Positions 12,960-25,600 of a stretch of 64,000 nt of DNA are shown piece after piece. Within the stretch, counting starts at the first letter, position 1. Each line of letters opens with the position of its first letter. The notes below the pieces were generated by a model that saw nothing but the letters and a program-made list of their open reading frames with translations, was not told the DNA's origin and ran no database searches. Position numbers and translations under genes: made by a program. This DNA comes from Phoronis australis (taxonomy: Eukaryota; Phoronida; Phoronidae). The stretch lies in contig NMRA01000004.1 of assembly GCA_002633005.1 (NCBI GenBank), positions 441,846 to 505,845 on the forward strand, given 5' to 3'.

Positions 12960-14290
12960 TATGTAATTTAAATATAAAACCTGATCATTGACTTGTCATC
13001 TGGCAATTCTTGAGTGCGAAATCAAACTTACAACTCTCCCCAGAACTTTGAACACAACCAGAGGTTTCAACAGTACACGTATGAGTTGACGCTGGAGTAG
13101 AATCTAGGCAGGTGAAGATCCAATTTATTGGTACACTTATGCTGGTTCATTTAAACTGTCTTTATGCAGGTAATCAGTTCATATTTGATGACCAGGGTAA
13201 CAGCATGACTTGGCCTACCATAATGATATGTGGCACATCAATTGAAGCAATGTGGGACCATTGAAAGCTGAAATGAACTAGTAGTACAAGGAACCTGATG
13301 TCCGTCAACACAACCTGGCACTGAAACTTACCCTAGTTGTTAAACAATGACTACAGATTTCAAAGAGAACCGTAAACATTCAAGACAACGCCCATGCTCA
13401 CTAAGCGCCTATCCCTACTTTGGTGTTTTTTGGAATAAGCACCCACTGCACGGATAAGCGCACGTCAACTTTTGAGAAATTTCAATGATGAAACCACTTG
13501 TTAGGGTACACTCATAATTTACTTTACCGAACTGATTTTCAACAGAGTTAGGCATGCTTTTCAACATAGAAAGTGGATTAATTTTGAGTCACCGTGCACA
13601 GTATGTGGTTGCCCCTGGGGACATCGTAATCTGTAAACTTCTTTGGCAGTGTATTAAAAATGACCATGCAGTTGAAATTGTAACTTACAGAGAATGTGGT
13701 CAGCCACAGACTCTTACTATACACAAGAATTTTATTTTTCAAACAATCCATCTGTTCTCAAAGTTTTAAGAGGCCAATGCCGGCTTTGTTAAACCTCCGC
13801 AGGCAACTTACACCACTAGCATGCATGACAGGCTAACGTGTCGTTATGTGGCTGATCTGTTTTTACATGTATGGGACATATTCAGTGCCAAGGAGGCAAA
13901 CTCAAATCACTCAATAACAGAAATCTACTCAGAATATTTTGGCGTTTTCAGTTCATGACGAACCAATTATTAAATATGTAATCAACATAAGTCAAGACTT
14001 TTTTCAGTGAAATTTGCACTGCATCATTCCTACCCATCAATACATCTTTCAACTAGGACACACAATATCTTGAGGAATTTTTTGAACGAGTGTTTTTCAA
14101 TCACTGGAGTTGCAAATTTTGCACTCTGACATCAGGAGTCTGCATTTAGATGTGTCAAACTTGCATCTTCCAATGACAACCATATGGCAGGTGAGCCCTA
14201 GAAAAACTGCAGGTTGTTTTTCATTGTGTATTTTTTCTTTAAGTTGCATATTTAAATACTTGAACATACAGGTGTGTGTCTGTCCGTTAG
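12960..14290. other. No gene seen
   Basis: No supportable exon. The frame at 13554-13769 (+) lacks any recognisable domain or splice context. Confidence 0.4.
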
Positions 14291-14292
14291 AA

Positions 14293-14927
14293 GGCTCTTT
14301 CATACTAACGACGTGTCAATATTTTGGAGAGTTAAGTTCAGTATGAATGGTTAACTTCGGTCCTGGATCAAACTTAACAGCACCAGTTAACACTGCAGTA
14401 AATGGGTGGATTTAACAGCGGAGTGTCAACATTGCAGTGCAGTATGAATGGTCAACTTCAGTTCTATTGAAGTTACATCGCCAGAGGCCATTGTTATCAT
14501 CAACAATTAAAGGGCAGTGTCATCCGTAATAGTTGCTAATACTTAGCTTGAATAATCACCTTTTAAATTTGTTTTATGTCATCTTTAAAAAAGTCTTAGT
14601 GTGCACAGGAGCCATCAGTGCTACATTGAGTCAATGCTACATTGAGTCAGTGCTACATTGAGTCAGTGCTACATTGAGTCAGTGCTACATTGAGTCAGTG
14701 CTACATTGAGTCAGTGCTACATTGAGTCAGTGCTACATTGAGTCAGTGCTACATTGAGTCAGTGCTACATTGAGTCAGTGCTACATTGAGTCAGTGCTAC
14801 ATTGAGATTACTTTTATGACAACTGCGCCACCTACCGTTTACTTTGATGTCCAGTAACAATTAAATTAACTTCACAATTTACGTGGACGCTCAACTAAGG
14901 CCAGAGTTTAGTCACTATGAAAGGGCC
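14293..14927. mobile_element. MITE copy 1, TIR 'ggcyctttcatactaac', carrying a minisatellite
   Basis: The left end is 'ggctctttcatactaac' and the right end is 'gtcactatgaaagggcc', its approximate inverse. Internal phrases ('cagtatgaatggt', 'ggtggatttaacagcgg', 'caacaattaaaggg', 'gcttgaataatcacc', 'tttacgt.gacgctc') match the element at 19055-19470 in order. No transposase frame is present. A 16-bp minisatellite has expanded inside it. Confidence 0.75.
14616..14807. repeat. 16-bp minisatellite, 12 copies
   Basis: The unit is cagtgctacattgagt, near-identical throughout apart from one G-to-A change in the second copy. It lies inside MITE copy 1, and the other MITE copy lacks it. Confidence 0.95.
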
Positions 14928-15346
14928 TTTAGAGTGCCAATTCATCTTTTGTGTCTGCAACAAGCCTTGTAATTCTTTAAATTTCAGGTCATCTCAACTT
15001 TTAAGGTCATAAGCTGTTTTTACATGACGAGGAATTGTCACTATGCTAGTTGTCCCCCCCCCCGCCCGGGACTTGCTCCTCCTTAGTTACATTTACAGGA
15101 CATTAGATCCCAACAGGATCAGTAGGAGTCATTTTCATGAAGACTGCTTGCATAAATAATAGTGAATATCCAAACCATGTAGAATGCCAGTGAATTGCCC
15201 CTTTATGGGTTATTAGAGATGATCCCTTCCACCTTACTCCAGTTTGTGTTTAGACGTGAATTGAAACTGGAGCAACTGATCGAGTGCAACTTGCTCTACC
15301 TCTCAAACCAGTGTCAAAAATGGCCGCCGTGGTGTCAGCGTGCTCT

Positions 15347-15577
15347 GTGTCAGTCGTGTTTAGACACACACTTGTGTCTGATCAGCAGGTCTGTGTCAGT
15401 CATGTTTAGACACACACTTGTGCCTGATCAGCAGGTCTGTGTCAGTCGTGTTTAGACACACACTTGTGTCTGATCAGCAGGTCTGTGTCAGTCGTGTTTA
15501 GACACACACTTGTGCCTGATCAGCAGGTCTGTGTCAGTCGTGTTTAGACACACACTTGTGCCTGATCAGCAGGTCTA
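15347..15577. repeat. 46-bp minisatellite, about 5 copies
   Basis: The unit starts gtgtcagtcgtgtttagaca and ends gatcagcaggtct. Copies start at 15347, 15393, 15439, 15485 and 15531 and differ only by occasional transitions. The open frame through this region is a by-product of the repeat. Confidence 0.95.
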
Positions 15578-15579
15578 TG

Positions 15580-17990
15580 TCTTCTGTGTAAATGTGGCTA
15601 CACGTTAAGACCCTCTGTTTCAGTTGGCGCCAAAGTTACAGTGCACTGATTATTTCATTTCTTTCAAGATTACAGAGAAGTGACTCTTACTTTTTTTAGG
15701 AACAGGCATCATTCATAGTGTTAAAAATCATCAGTTTCGAGTGCAATTGATATACATATTATTTGTTAACTAAGCCTGAATGTCAATGGTATGTCAACAT
15801 GCTGTCATCAAAACTTGAATATACAAGGAAAAATTTCAAAAACAAGCAATGTCAAAAATGAGTTTTATCAAATCATCATGGACTATGTTTGACATAAAAT
15901 TAAAAACCAGGTTAGAACAATATAGCAAGATTTTCCATTTAGATTCGTCTACTTCAATAAATCGTCTTTTGAATAAATTGGCCAGGAGACAGTTTCATAA
16001 GTGACTTAACGGGTCCCTCACTCACCTCACGGGAAAGGTGCCTGTGTCTTCTCAGGGGAGAATTTTTGCTTTCAGGGAAAATCCTCACCCGGTCACAACA
16101 AATTTCACCCAAATTTTTTTGATTCTGAAAATTGGGTCATGGCAATTGTGACATTCATCATATTCCTCAAATATCAGACATTACATTTTGTATCAACAAA
16201 GTACGAGTTTAAAGTCGAAAATAGCTGCCAAAGCAACAGAATTCGGAATGAGCAATTTCTCTGTCTTTCTCGTAATTGAATTTGGGACAGTCAATACTGC
16301 CCACTTTTCAAATTTGGTGCAAGATCCGACTTTGAGAAAAATAAAATTTACACTGTCCCAAAATTGAGGAGTTTTTATTCTATTTATTGAACAACTTGCA
16401 CTCTACAATAAAAGCATGTTTCCAAAATTGTAAATCTTCAAAACAAGGTCTCTAAAATCAAAACACTAATTATGTCGGCTTTTATGAGAGACAAATCAAA
16501 CTTAATGAAATGGGAGCATTTGCTCTTTCCAGAAATAAATCCTGACTTTTGACTGTCAAACAGCAGAAAAACTAAGAATAAAATCAATACGCTGTTAAAA
16601 CATTAATTACGCCACTGACAACAAAGCTATCGATCTACAAGCTTAACTGTACAAGACAGCTGTCATCTGTGATCATTCAGATATATAGTTTAAGGACAAT
16701 TTAATATTGAGAAAAGTCAAGACAAGACAGGTGAATAATAAATATTACCTCGTACATGTGCCACTGCGTCATTCATGTTCCTTAAATATTACACACCTTT
16801 CACATTTTCTAATGTAGATTCAGAGATATTCTTGACTAGGTTTGAACCTGTGCCCATTGGGCGCACCTGATGATAGAAAGTGGGCCTTTTTCAAAAAGTT
16901 GTGCCCAGCAGACTAATCAGTGTAATTAAAGAGGTAACATATGAAACAGAAACCTCAATGGCAATCCAAATAAGAACAGTCATGTTTTACCAGACTGGCT
17001 GTAAGTTGAATAGAACCTTGCACTTTTGGAATGGTACGCTTTAAAAGATGCGCCTGGGTGGGGAGGGGGGTGCACTGATGCAATGTAGTTCTAACATTAC
17101 CTGGAAATATACATTGAGATATACCTTAGTTGCCTGAAAAACAGCATTCCAAGATTTACAACAAGGGGAAAGGATAGCAAATTAAAACAGACAAAAACAT
17201 TCAAATTCAATTGACAATGCCTCTCAAGTACAGCATACAACAAAACAAGGTAAGTCAGATATGTAACTAAGAGATCTGAAGGTAAGCAAAAATAAAAAAG
17301 AACAACGACAAAGGCAAGAGAGGCCAATGTAGACGTAAAAAGCTCTCCTTAATTTCAAACTGGACTACTACAGTACACGTGTCATCGCTTTTGAGTGTTC
17401 GAAGCATTGACAAGTTGAGAAAAACATTGACAAAATTTTATCATATTGTCGGACTCTCAACATAGGTAACAGGTGCCTGTGATGTAAGCAAACGTCAGAA
17501 AGCATTTTAGCATATTTCCCGCAAAAAGCAACAGTGTGAGATATTCCTATATGTATGGATGAAGTGGTGAATGCATAGCGTTCAGACATGATGTGAAAAG
17601 GAGTGACCTAGAAGAGTGTCTTGTGACTCAATCATATCTAAGACCACCATGGTCATATGCTCAAACATGTAATGAAGTACTTTTATTTTAAAAGAGTTTA
17701 AAGTAACTTAATTAACTTTACTTCAGTAAATGAATTAGGTGGTGTCGGCACCCCATAGGCCACGTTGCAATAAACTCGAACACGGGCAATTGACAGTGCT
17801 TGCACACATATCATATAGAGCTTATTTGACACAACCCGATTATCAAGAAATGTGCGACATAGTGGAGAATTACCATAAGCATCTAAACACAAAACTCTGT
17901 CCAGGCGGAAGCAGTTNACATATCCTGCAGTTGCACAATAGCAACAGCGTACAAATGGCTAACAGAATAAGTGTTTGGTTCTAACAAGGC
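15580..17990. other. No gene seen; one N at 17917
   Basis: AT-rich sequence with only short chance frames. The single N at 17917 is probably an assembly placeholder. Confidence 0.4.
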
Positions 17991-17999
17991 AGTGTTAAC

Positions 18000-18335
18000 A
18001 TGCATCCACTGTGTGCATTGCAAACAGTAAAGATACAACGGGAAGTCGCCATCTTAATTAGAAACCTAGTTGCAATATTTAACGAAATTCTGTTAAGGAA
18101 CATGGTAGACACAGAGGCAAAAAATAAAAATGCCACTGGAGGGCACAGCAGTAGTTTAAATTTCACCAGCACATGTAATCAGCTTTATTGGAACGTATAG
18201 GTCAAATTTCATGAAGGTTCTACAAGGGGAGATAGAAGCACACACCAAATGCCCAGACAGAGACTACAATACCATGGTACCATACACTAACACACACATA
18301 TAAACAAGTGTATGGGGCATATTAAAGGAATGATA
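18000..18335 (+). repeat. Short diverged copy D of the ~145-bp repeat family
   Basis: It shares phrases with copies A and B: 'gcatccactgtgtgcattgc', 'aaaaatgccactggagggca', 'caaatttcatgaaggttcta' and 'tgcccagacagaga'. It ends in a related hairpin region, 'cacatataaacaagtgtatgg'. It is strongly truncated internally. Confidence 0.65.
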
Positions 18336-18339
18336 ACTG

Positions 18340-19050
18340 CACTTCCTTAACAGGATCTGAGCTTCAGCAAAGGTTTTGACGAAATTTTTAATTGACGGTC
18401 AATTAATTTTTTCGTTACTGTTATAGATAACTTCTAATAATCTGAATGTGGCGTTAAAACGTTTGAACTATAAATTACCTAACAATTCAATGCCTATTGT
18501 ACAAAGGGTGCGCATTGATAAAAGGTAGCCCACGACAACTATGGATCAGCAATGTGCAGCCACACAACTGACTCATAAAGCCTTCTTTCAACTGATTGTT
18601 GTTCTCTTAGATACATTGGGCTACCCAAATACTCCTAGAAATAATTTAGCAAAATAAGAAAACACAATTTAAACACTCAAACAAAGACACATTGAAAATT
18701 AATTATTCTGCTCAGGGACAGCGCTTGTGTTAAATTTTAGAAACGACAACAGTGGCCATCTCAAATTGATGAATTACAATTCCATAAACAGTGGTTTCAT
18801 GCGTAAGGTTGCACTCAATACAGTCATTTTTTTATCGATATGTTGGCAATATGATCAAATACGCTTTGCCACAAGATAGTGATTATAGAGTACTTGGCAG
18901 CGTTACCTTCACTCCAATCGTGAGATTTAGGAGATTTGAGGCTGTGGGATATCACAGCATTTTAATATATTCTTTGCAACCGTCATCAAAATACCAATGA
19001 TGGGCTGTGGAGTATTCAAAGCAATTCCCATCAAATCTCTGACAAATGTG
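18340..19050. other. No gene seen
   Basis: No exon, RNA gene or defined repeat recognised. Confidence 0.4.
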
Positions 19051-19054
19051 TTTA

Positions 19055-19470
19055 GGGCCTTTCATACTAACGTCGATGCCTTGATGTTTTGGGAAGTTGT
19101 AGTCCGTATGAACGATGAACTTCAGTCCTGGATTGAAGTTAACAGCGCCAGTTAACTTCACACTGAACAGGTGGATTTAACAGCAGAGCGTCGACGCTCT
19201 AGTGCAGTATGAACGGTCAACTTCGGTTCAATCGAAGTTATCGCCAGGTGGCACTGTTTTTGTCAACAATTAAAGGGTAATGTTGTCGCTAATAGTTATA
19301 AATATAATTATATTTTGCTTGAATAATCACCAACCAAATTAAAAACAAGTTATATGTAACGTTTACTTCGATGTCCATTAACTACCGAAGCCAGTATGAA
19401 TGGTTTAGATGACTTTGCAGTTTACGTCGACGCTCTGCTCAGACCGGAGTTAAGTCAATATGAAAAGCCC
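19055..19470. mobile_element. MITE copy 2 (same family as 14293-14927)
   Basis: The left end 'gggcctttcatactaac' mirrors the right end 'gtcaatatgaaaagccc'. Internal blocks repeat those of copy 1 without the minisatellite. An internal palindrome, 'gcgtcgacgc', is at about 19188. It has no coding capacity, so it is a non-autonomous DNA element. Confidence 0.8.
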
Positions 19471-20667
19471 TTTTGAGTTTGCCAACTCGGCTGATCTTGA
19501 AAACAGGAATTTAAAATTAGCAGAAGCAAAAGACATTTTCATGATGTCACAACACCAACGAGGCCTATGCTCCACACATAGGTTGAGGATACGCCTGTTG
19601 GATGGTGCATGCAATTTGAAAGTAATGTCGAGTTATGGAAAGTAAATGCGAGAATGAAAAGATCCCCATACAATACCGTCAAAGTCTACTAACACCACTT
19701 CTCATGAAAACTATGTAGTAAACCAAATTTCTCTCACAACAAAATAATTGCCATTTTAGCAGTAATCAAGGTCGATTTCTGCAAAAACATTTAGGCAATT
19801 GTGGAGGAAAAAATACCCGCACAGAAATTAAAATTATACTGACACTCAGCTGAAGTCACCAAATGAATAGTTTGAGTTTTGAGAGACAGTTTAAACAGTG
19901 CATGTAGCCTACCTAGAAGTCATGAAATTAATTAGCTCTACTATCTATCTTAATACCTTTAATCAGTACTAGTAGGTGCCAACTGTCTGGCTTCTGGAAG
20001 GACAGCCCTGCTTTTGGTGGGACTATCCTGCTTTTTGAAGGTTTGACCCACCACACCAACAAAATTTCCCTTTTCTCAACACAGGACAAAGTAGATTCCA
20101 CTAACTGTCATATATTATAGTGATTTATAACATTCAACTAAATTCAAAAATCAAAAAAATCTGTTGAACTGTTTTAGTACTGTTCCATTTTCCTGTTCAA
20201 CTAAAATAAGATAAAAAAGGAAAAAATGTTGCTGGAGCATTTTCAGATGTTAAAGGACTTGTATTTTCGTGACTCTGTGGCACACCCTTGACAAAGAGAC
20301 CATTACTTGGAACATGGGGATATTTTAATATATTACTGACTCTCGTCGTTTTAGTTTTACTAGTTTTGCCGTTTTATATTGTTCAAGCCAAGTAACCATT
20401 TTTTCATTCTTAAATGCTGACAACTACTAGTATGTTTACCTGGTCAGTCAACAACTGCACATCTCATTAGTGGTCTCCTGTACAGGTCACTCCTAACCAG
20501 TGCAGACAACAAGATTTTAAGTGCACAGTCACTTTACAAAGCTAATGTGTATGAAGCCCTTTATCTCATCCAACTGGGCCAACAGTCAAAAGTGCGCTCA
20601 CTCCTATTTTTACCACGCCTGCCAGGAGCGCATGTATTGTTAAAAATGGCCAGTTGTTGATTTGAGA

Positions 20668-20930
20668 TACTGAACGAAGGACTGCTTAAAGAAAAGGTTC
20701 GATTACGAGAGTATTCGTTCGAGTTGGATGGAATTAAAAATGTTGACGTCTCCTACAAAAAGTTCTTTTAACATGACTTTGATGGTTTAATCAGTGTGAG
20801 TCATAATTCGCCAAAAGATCTGGTGTATGAGGCTCCTATAGGAGCTTCACCGTCTCTACTGGAGCCAGCTAGAGATGGTGGTCACTGTCTACGATTCAAC
20901 AAACCAAGAGCAATTGGTCTTTCTCCTGAT
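20668..20930 (+). repeat. Degenerate coding-like block, copy 1 (pair with 21579-21840)
   Basis: This block and 21579-21840 share 'gaac.aaggact.ct..aagaaaa', 'gtattcg.tcgagttgga', 'gactttgatg.tttagtcagtgtga', 'ataattcgcc.aaa' and 'gaagctcctagaggagct' in order. Both can be read in pieces with stops and shifts, as expected of a decayed transposon or duplicated gene fragment. I do not recognise the protein. Confidence 0.5.
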
Positions 20931-21006
20931 AGCATTTATAGCATCTTGCTCCAGCGAGTTCTCCACAAATTCACGATCAAAAAGGCCGATGCATAGGAAC
21001 TCCTGC

Positions 21007-21210
21007 AAGACGGGTCACATGGGTTAGCATGGGAACTGTCAGTTTGTCACGGAAGGTCACAGCATCAATAACAGAGTTACGGATGGATACCGGCACTTGC
21101 CACTTTATCCCGGAAGGTTACGAAATGGTCTGGCTAAGTGTGTGGAGTTATTGATGTCGTGAGCTTCCGTGACAAACCGGAAATTTGTGCTAACCCACGT
21201 GACCTGTCTT
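21007..21210. mobile_element. 204-bp MITE with ~45-bp TIRs
   Basis: The left end starts 'aagacgggtcacatgggtta'. The right end, on the reverse strand, starts 'aagacaggtcacgtgggtta', and the similarity continues through 'tttgtcacggaag'. There is no coding capacity. It lies between the two copies of the degenerate block. Confidence 0.85.
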
Positions 21211-21578
21211 ACAAGAGTTTTTGTGTATCAGCCTTTTGGCAAGATTTTTGTGTTTTGATTGCAAATTTGTAGCGAATTCGCAGGAGCAAGATGCTATAAG
21301 GAGAAAGAACATTTGCTCGTGGTTTGTAGATTGAACCCTGATTTGTGTGATTTTATTGAGATTTGTTTGATATGGACGACTTTAATGAAGCACACTATGG
21401 AATTCCTGGTCCTGAGTGTCAGACCTTTTAGTATTATATATAGTGTAATGAGGAGAATCAGAAACTCAACCTAAGCACGCCTGTGCCTGTGGGCAAAAGT
21501 GGACCGCAACTAGCCCATGTCCATGGCTAAACAGTAAGGCAGTAGATATGTACCTGAGGCAATTTGAGAGTAGACAGT

Positions 21579-21840
21579 GACCACTGAACCAAGGACTACT
21601 CGAAGAAAAAGTTTGATAACGGGAGTATTTGATCGAGTTGGAAGGAATGTATAAGACATCGATGGCCTCCAGTGGTGTCCCTCTACCGACTATGGCTGCG
21701 CAAAAGGTATTTATAACAACGTGACTTTGATGATTTAGTCAGTGTGAAGTATAATTCGCCGAAAAACTTCCAGCGTATGAAGCTCCTAGAGGAGCTCCAC
21801 CATCTCTACTGGGCCAGCTAGACACGGTCATCACTGTAGG
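21579..21840 (+). repeat. Degenerate coding-like block, copy 2
   Basis: Partner of 20668-20930, about 910 bp away in direct orientation. Phrases occur in the same order but the block carries its own indels, so the duplication is old. Confidence 0.5.
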
Positions 21841-22507
21841 AGCTTCAGTTCACAAGTTCCCCATCTCTGTGTTGGAGTACTGAACCAGCTAGAGAGTAGA
21901 GTCGGTGCTCACTGACACTGTCGTGAGGTGTCGAAGACAACTCAAACTCTGGAGCCAGATTGCAAACAAACTCTGTTTGCATCATTAGCGTACAGATTAT
22001 CGAAACAAATTAATTTGTGAGCCTGCTAACGAGTTACCTGGTAACCCACCTTTAGCACCTGAAGTTGAGCCTGATAACAGACGACAGTAATCATGTGATC
22101 ATTGATCGAGTTCAAGTTCCAAGGAAGCCAACTCAAAGTCGGATGTTTTGTGCGCATGCGTTACAATGATGATCATGTTAGTAATTTCACTTTGGGTCGT
22201 ATCTTTGATTTTAACAACATTGTGCTCCATAAATTACTGTGAAAGTATCAAAAATTATGTTCAATTTATTTTTTCTATTAAAATTGTGTAAAAAAGTTAA
22301 GATGAGCAACAGTTTTTCAAGAATGCAAAGTTCTTGTTTGTTCCTTTTCCGTTTGCGGTGGCTCTCTCTCAGATCAATTTGTATCGAATACCTTTTTCAG
22401 TCCATACATGATAGTTAAACAATCACCTGGGTTCAAATAATGACTTAGACGTTTTTATGAAGCCAAATACAAAAATAATCTCGTCATGCTGAGTAGAAAA
22501 ACTATCA

Positions 22508-22557
22508 AAGGTCACCTTTCTAGGTCAAAGTTCATTAAAATAACGTAAATATGGCGG
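22508..22557 (+). promoter_or_regulatory. Possible SNX17 promoter elements: palindrome, DR1 site and YY1-like site
   Basis: Within 50 bases, starting about 135 bases before the SNX17 start codon, are three sites. AAAGGTCACCTTT (22508-22520) is palindromic. AGGTCAAAGTTCA (22522-22534) is a direct repeat with one-base spacing, of nuclear-receptor DR1 type. AAATATGGCGG (ending 22557) matches the YY1 core often found near transcription starts of housekeeping genes. No TATA box is evident. The assignment rests on motif and position only. Confidence 0.5.
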
Positions 22558-22642
22558 AAGGGGAGTGAAATTTTATTTTTGTGAGAAATAATTTAGTTTT
22601 GTTTGTAGAATTTGGTGTGCTTTTTGATTTTCCATTGCCACA

Positions 22643-25600
22643 ATGCATTTCTCTATACCTGATACTCAAGAATTTAAAGATGAGAGTGGTTCTTCGTACA
22701 ATGTGAGTAAATAACACACCGTACTCAACTCTGACTGATCCTTCAGGGCTTGGCAGACTTAGTTATCTTCATCACTGCAACATTTCGTCATAGACAGTTC
22801 TTGTTGATCCACCAACCTGTGTTTCTGGCTACCGCCAACGTTGTAGATAAGTTGTTAATCCCAGGGCTTGGAATTTTCGCTTTAAGATTTCCTCTTTGTA
22901 GGTGTTGATTTCCTCTTATTTGATTTCCTGTTTCCTTTATAGTTGATGTAGAGGCTCACTGGTCGGCTGTATCTAGGACCCAATAGTGTTTTATTGGGTT
23001 CTAAACACAAAGCTGTATTTTACCCTATTTAGCTGTCACTTTAAACATATTCACTGAGGAGTTTCAACGTTTCAAAATATTACTAAGTCTAAGTAACCTC
23101 AAACTGGTGTCGAGTGAGTCGAAAAGGTAAGTTTTAAAGGTTGCACACAACCCTGGATGACATAGTATATATTTTCCATTAATCAGCTCTGCACCAACTT
23201 CCTAAAATACACTTGATCTTGTCACATGTACTCAACATATGGGTTCGTGAATCTGGCAACTGCGGTCATCAGTCTTATGAACACGTGTTGACTGACCTAT
23301 TTTGAATGGAATTACTGCGCACCATATTCAACTTTAAGGGCACGGCCAACCCCAATAAAATCAACGCTTTTCCAACATGTGTATTTACCTGTTGAGGGTT
23401 TGTATGTTCTTGGTGACAGAAAAGTCCTTTCATGGTAAAGAGAATTTTAGCACTGATTTTGTGAAAGTAAGAGATCTACTTTTTTAACCAGCTAATTAGA
23501 GCAAAATGCAGCTTTATGTAAATCTGCTGTCTCAAATAAATAGTCCTTTCTATGTTTTTCAGTTTTTCACTGCATCTTGCACAGCTGTATCTTTGGCCTC
23601 GCTGAAGAATTCCATTTTTCTGAATATTCTCAATCAGATTGTACAATTTGATGTCAATTCATTATTCATGTACTGCCCAACACCAGGCCATTGGTTCTGG
23701 TCACTTTTTTGAGAACTGGGACATTGTTACTGCTTTTTTGTTGCTCACTGCTTCAAAAATGAAAATCCACCTGAATGAGCAAAAATGACGCGGGTTTTGC
23801 TTTTCTAGCTTTTACTCATTACCTGACAAGTCACGGTGTTTCAAACCTTCCGTACGTGGCTTTGTGAAGGTTTAAAGAACATGCCTTGGCTAAAATTGGT
23901 GCAAGCTTGCAAGTTCTTTGTTTGTGATTGCATGTCTCAAAATGAGTCTGATTACAGACCATAACCAACAATGCTTTTTAGCCTAATGATTTTGATTCTT
24001 GAATCTGTTTATAGTAGGCAAATAACACAAAGATATGCAATAGGCAGTCATTGTTTGTCGTTATGTATGATCAGGATCTCTAAGAGAACAATGCCTCTGA
24101 ATTTATACAATGAATGACAATTTATTGAATGTTTACCAGTCTTTATTTCTGAAGTTTAAGCAACTTGTGATGTGATTCTTTTGTAGTCTTTCAATGTTCA
24201 TGTGAATGGCGTCTTTCACTGTACCGTTCGTTTCAAGCAGCTACATAACTTTAATGAGCAGGTGAGTTTTTGTGAAAAATGTCAAAATATGTGTCGCTTT
24301 GATAATCAGAAGAACCCATGGTACAAAGATCTGCTAGACCATACAGTTGTATTCTGAATCGTAGGACATTCAGCTGTAGGACCACTGAACTAGAATTTAT
24401 TGCCAGATATTCAAGCTGCAGAGCCTTTTAACCAAGACCAAGCAAATGGCATAGGTGTGATACAGCATTACTCTATAATGAATAATAAGTAATATTAAAT
24501 GATATAGTTAATTGTGGCGAATTTGAGGTCAGCCCCTAGGCAGGTGTGAACCAGCGACCAACTACAGTCTGAAGGTCTGTTGTGCTAAAAGCTGTAGTCG
24601 AGTATTTTGAGTTATAACTTAGCTGTCTCTGATGTCACACATTAGCCACATTATCACTGGAAACATACATCCTGATGTTATGTTAATACTCCTGATGTTA
24701 TGTTAATACTCCTGATATTATGTTAATACTCCTGATGTTATGTTAATACTCCTGATGTTATGTTAATACTTTAAAGCAACACCGTGGATCCAAGTTGATT
24801 TCTTTTCAGCTCAAAAAAGAATTTGGTGCAAACAATGTTCCTCCATTTCCACCAAAAAAGCTGCTATCTCTCACACCCCCACAACTTGAGGAGCGACGTT
24901 TACTGTTGGAACGATATATACAAATAGGTAAGCTTTGCAACCAAATAGTTCATAATCCACAGACCTTGAGATACAACACAAAATTTACAAAAACTTTATT
25001 TTTAAGGTAGAAAGTGTGCATTGTGTTCAGTTTAAAACATTCCATAATAGCTTGTTACTACCTCATATTATGACCATGGCTAATTTTAAAACATTGATTT
25101 AGTTTATTATGACCAGTGGTCAAAATTGATTGAGGATGTTATATATGTCCCAGGTCCTCACTAGAGTGGAAAGTATGTGACCTAAGTAAAATGTGCCAAC
25201 TGGCATCAGCAAAAGACAAAAACATAGGCTACAACCATGTGAAACTTTCTGAAACTGTGTTTTACGCACTGCTCTCCAAAATGCTTTTGGGAATTTAGGG
25301 AGTAGTAATTTCTTCCATTACATTGACTGGCTATCAAAAGTTTGACTTTTATGATTTTTGTACAAAAAATAAAAGTTACACAAAACCAAAATGAAATGAC
25401 AATTTAAAAAATTGGTACATTGTTTTTGAGATTTCATCAAATGGAATTTTGCATGTCATTGACACCATTGTTTTGTGATGAATGTACTTTATTTTTTGAT
25501 AAATTTCACTAAAGTATGTGATAGTGTGACTTAATTCATGGTATATTGGCATTAAGTAAAAAATTAAATTCTTTAGTCTTTGTACTTTCAAAAAAATATA

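Noticed and set aside
14616-15577. CRISPR-like regular repeats
   Set aside because: Units are contiguous without unique spacers, in an animal genome. They are minisatellites.
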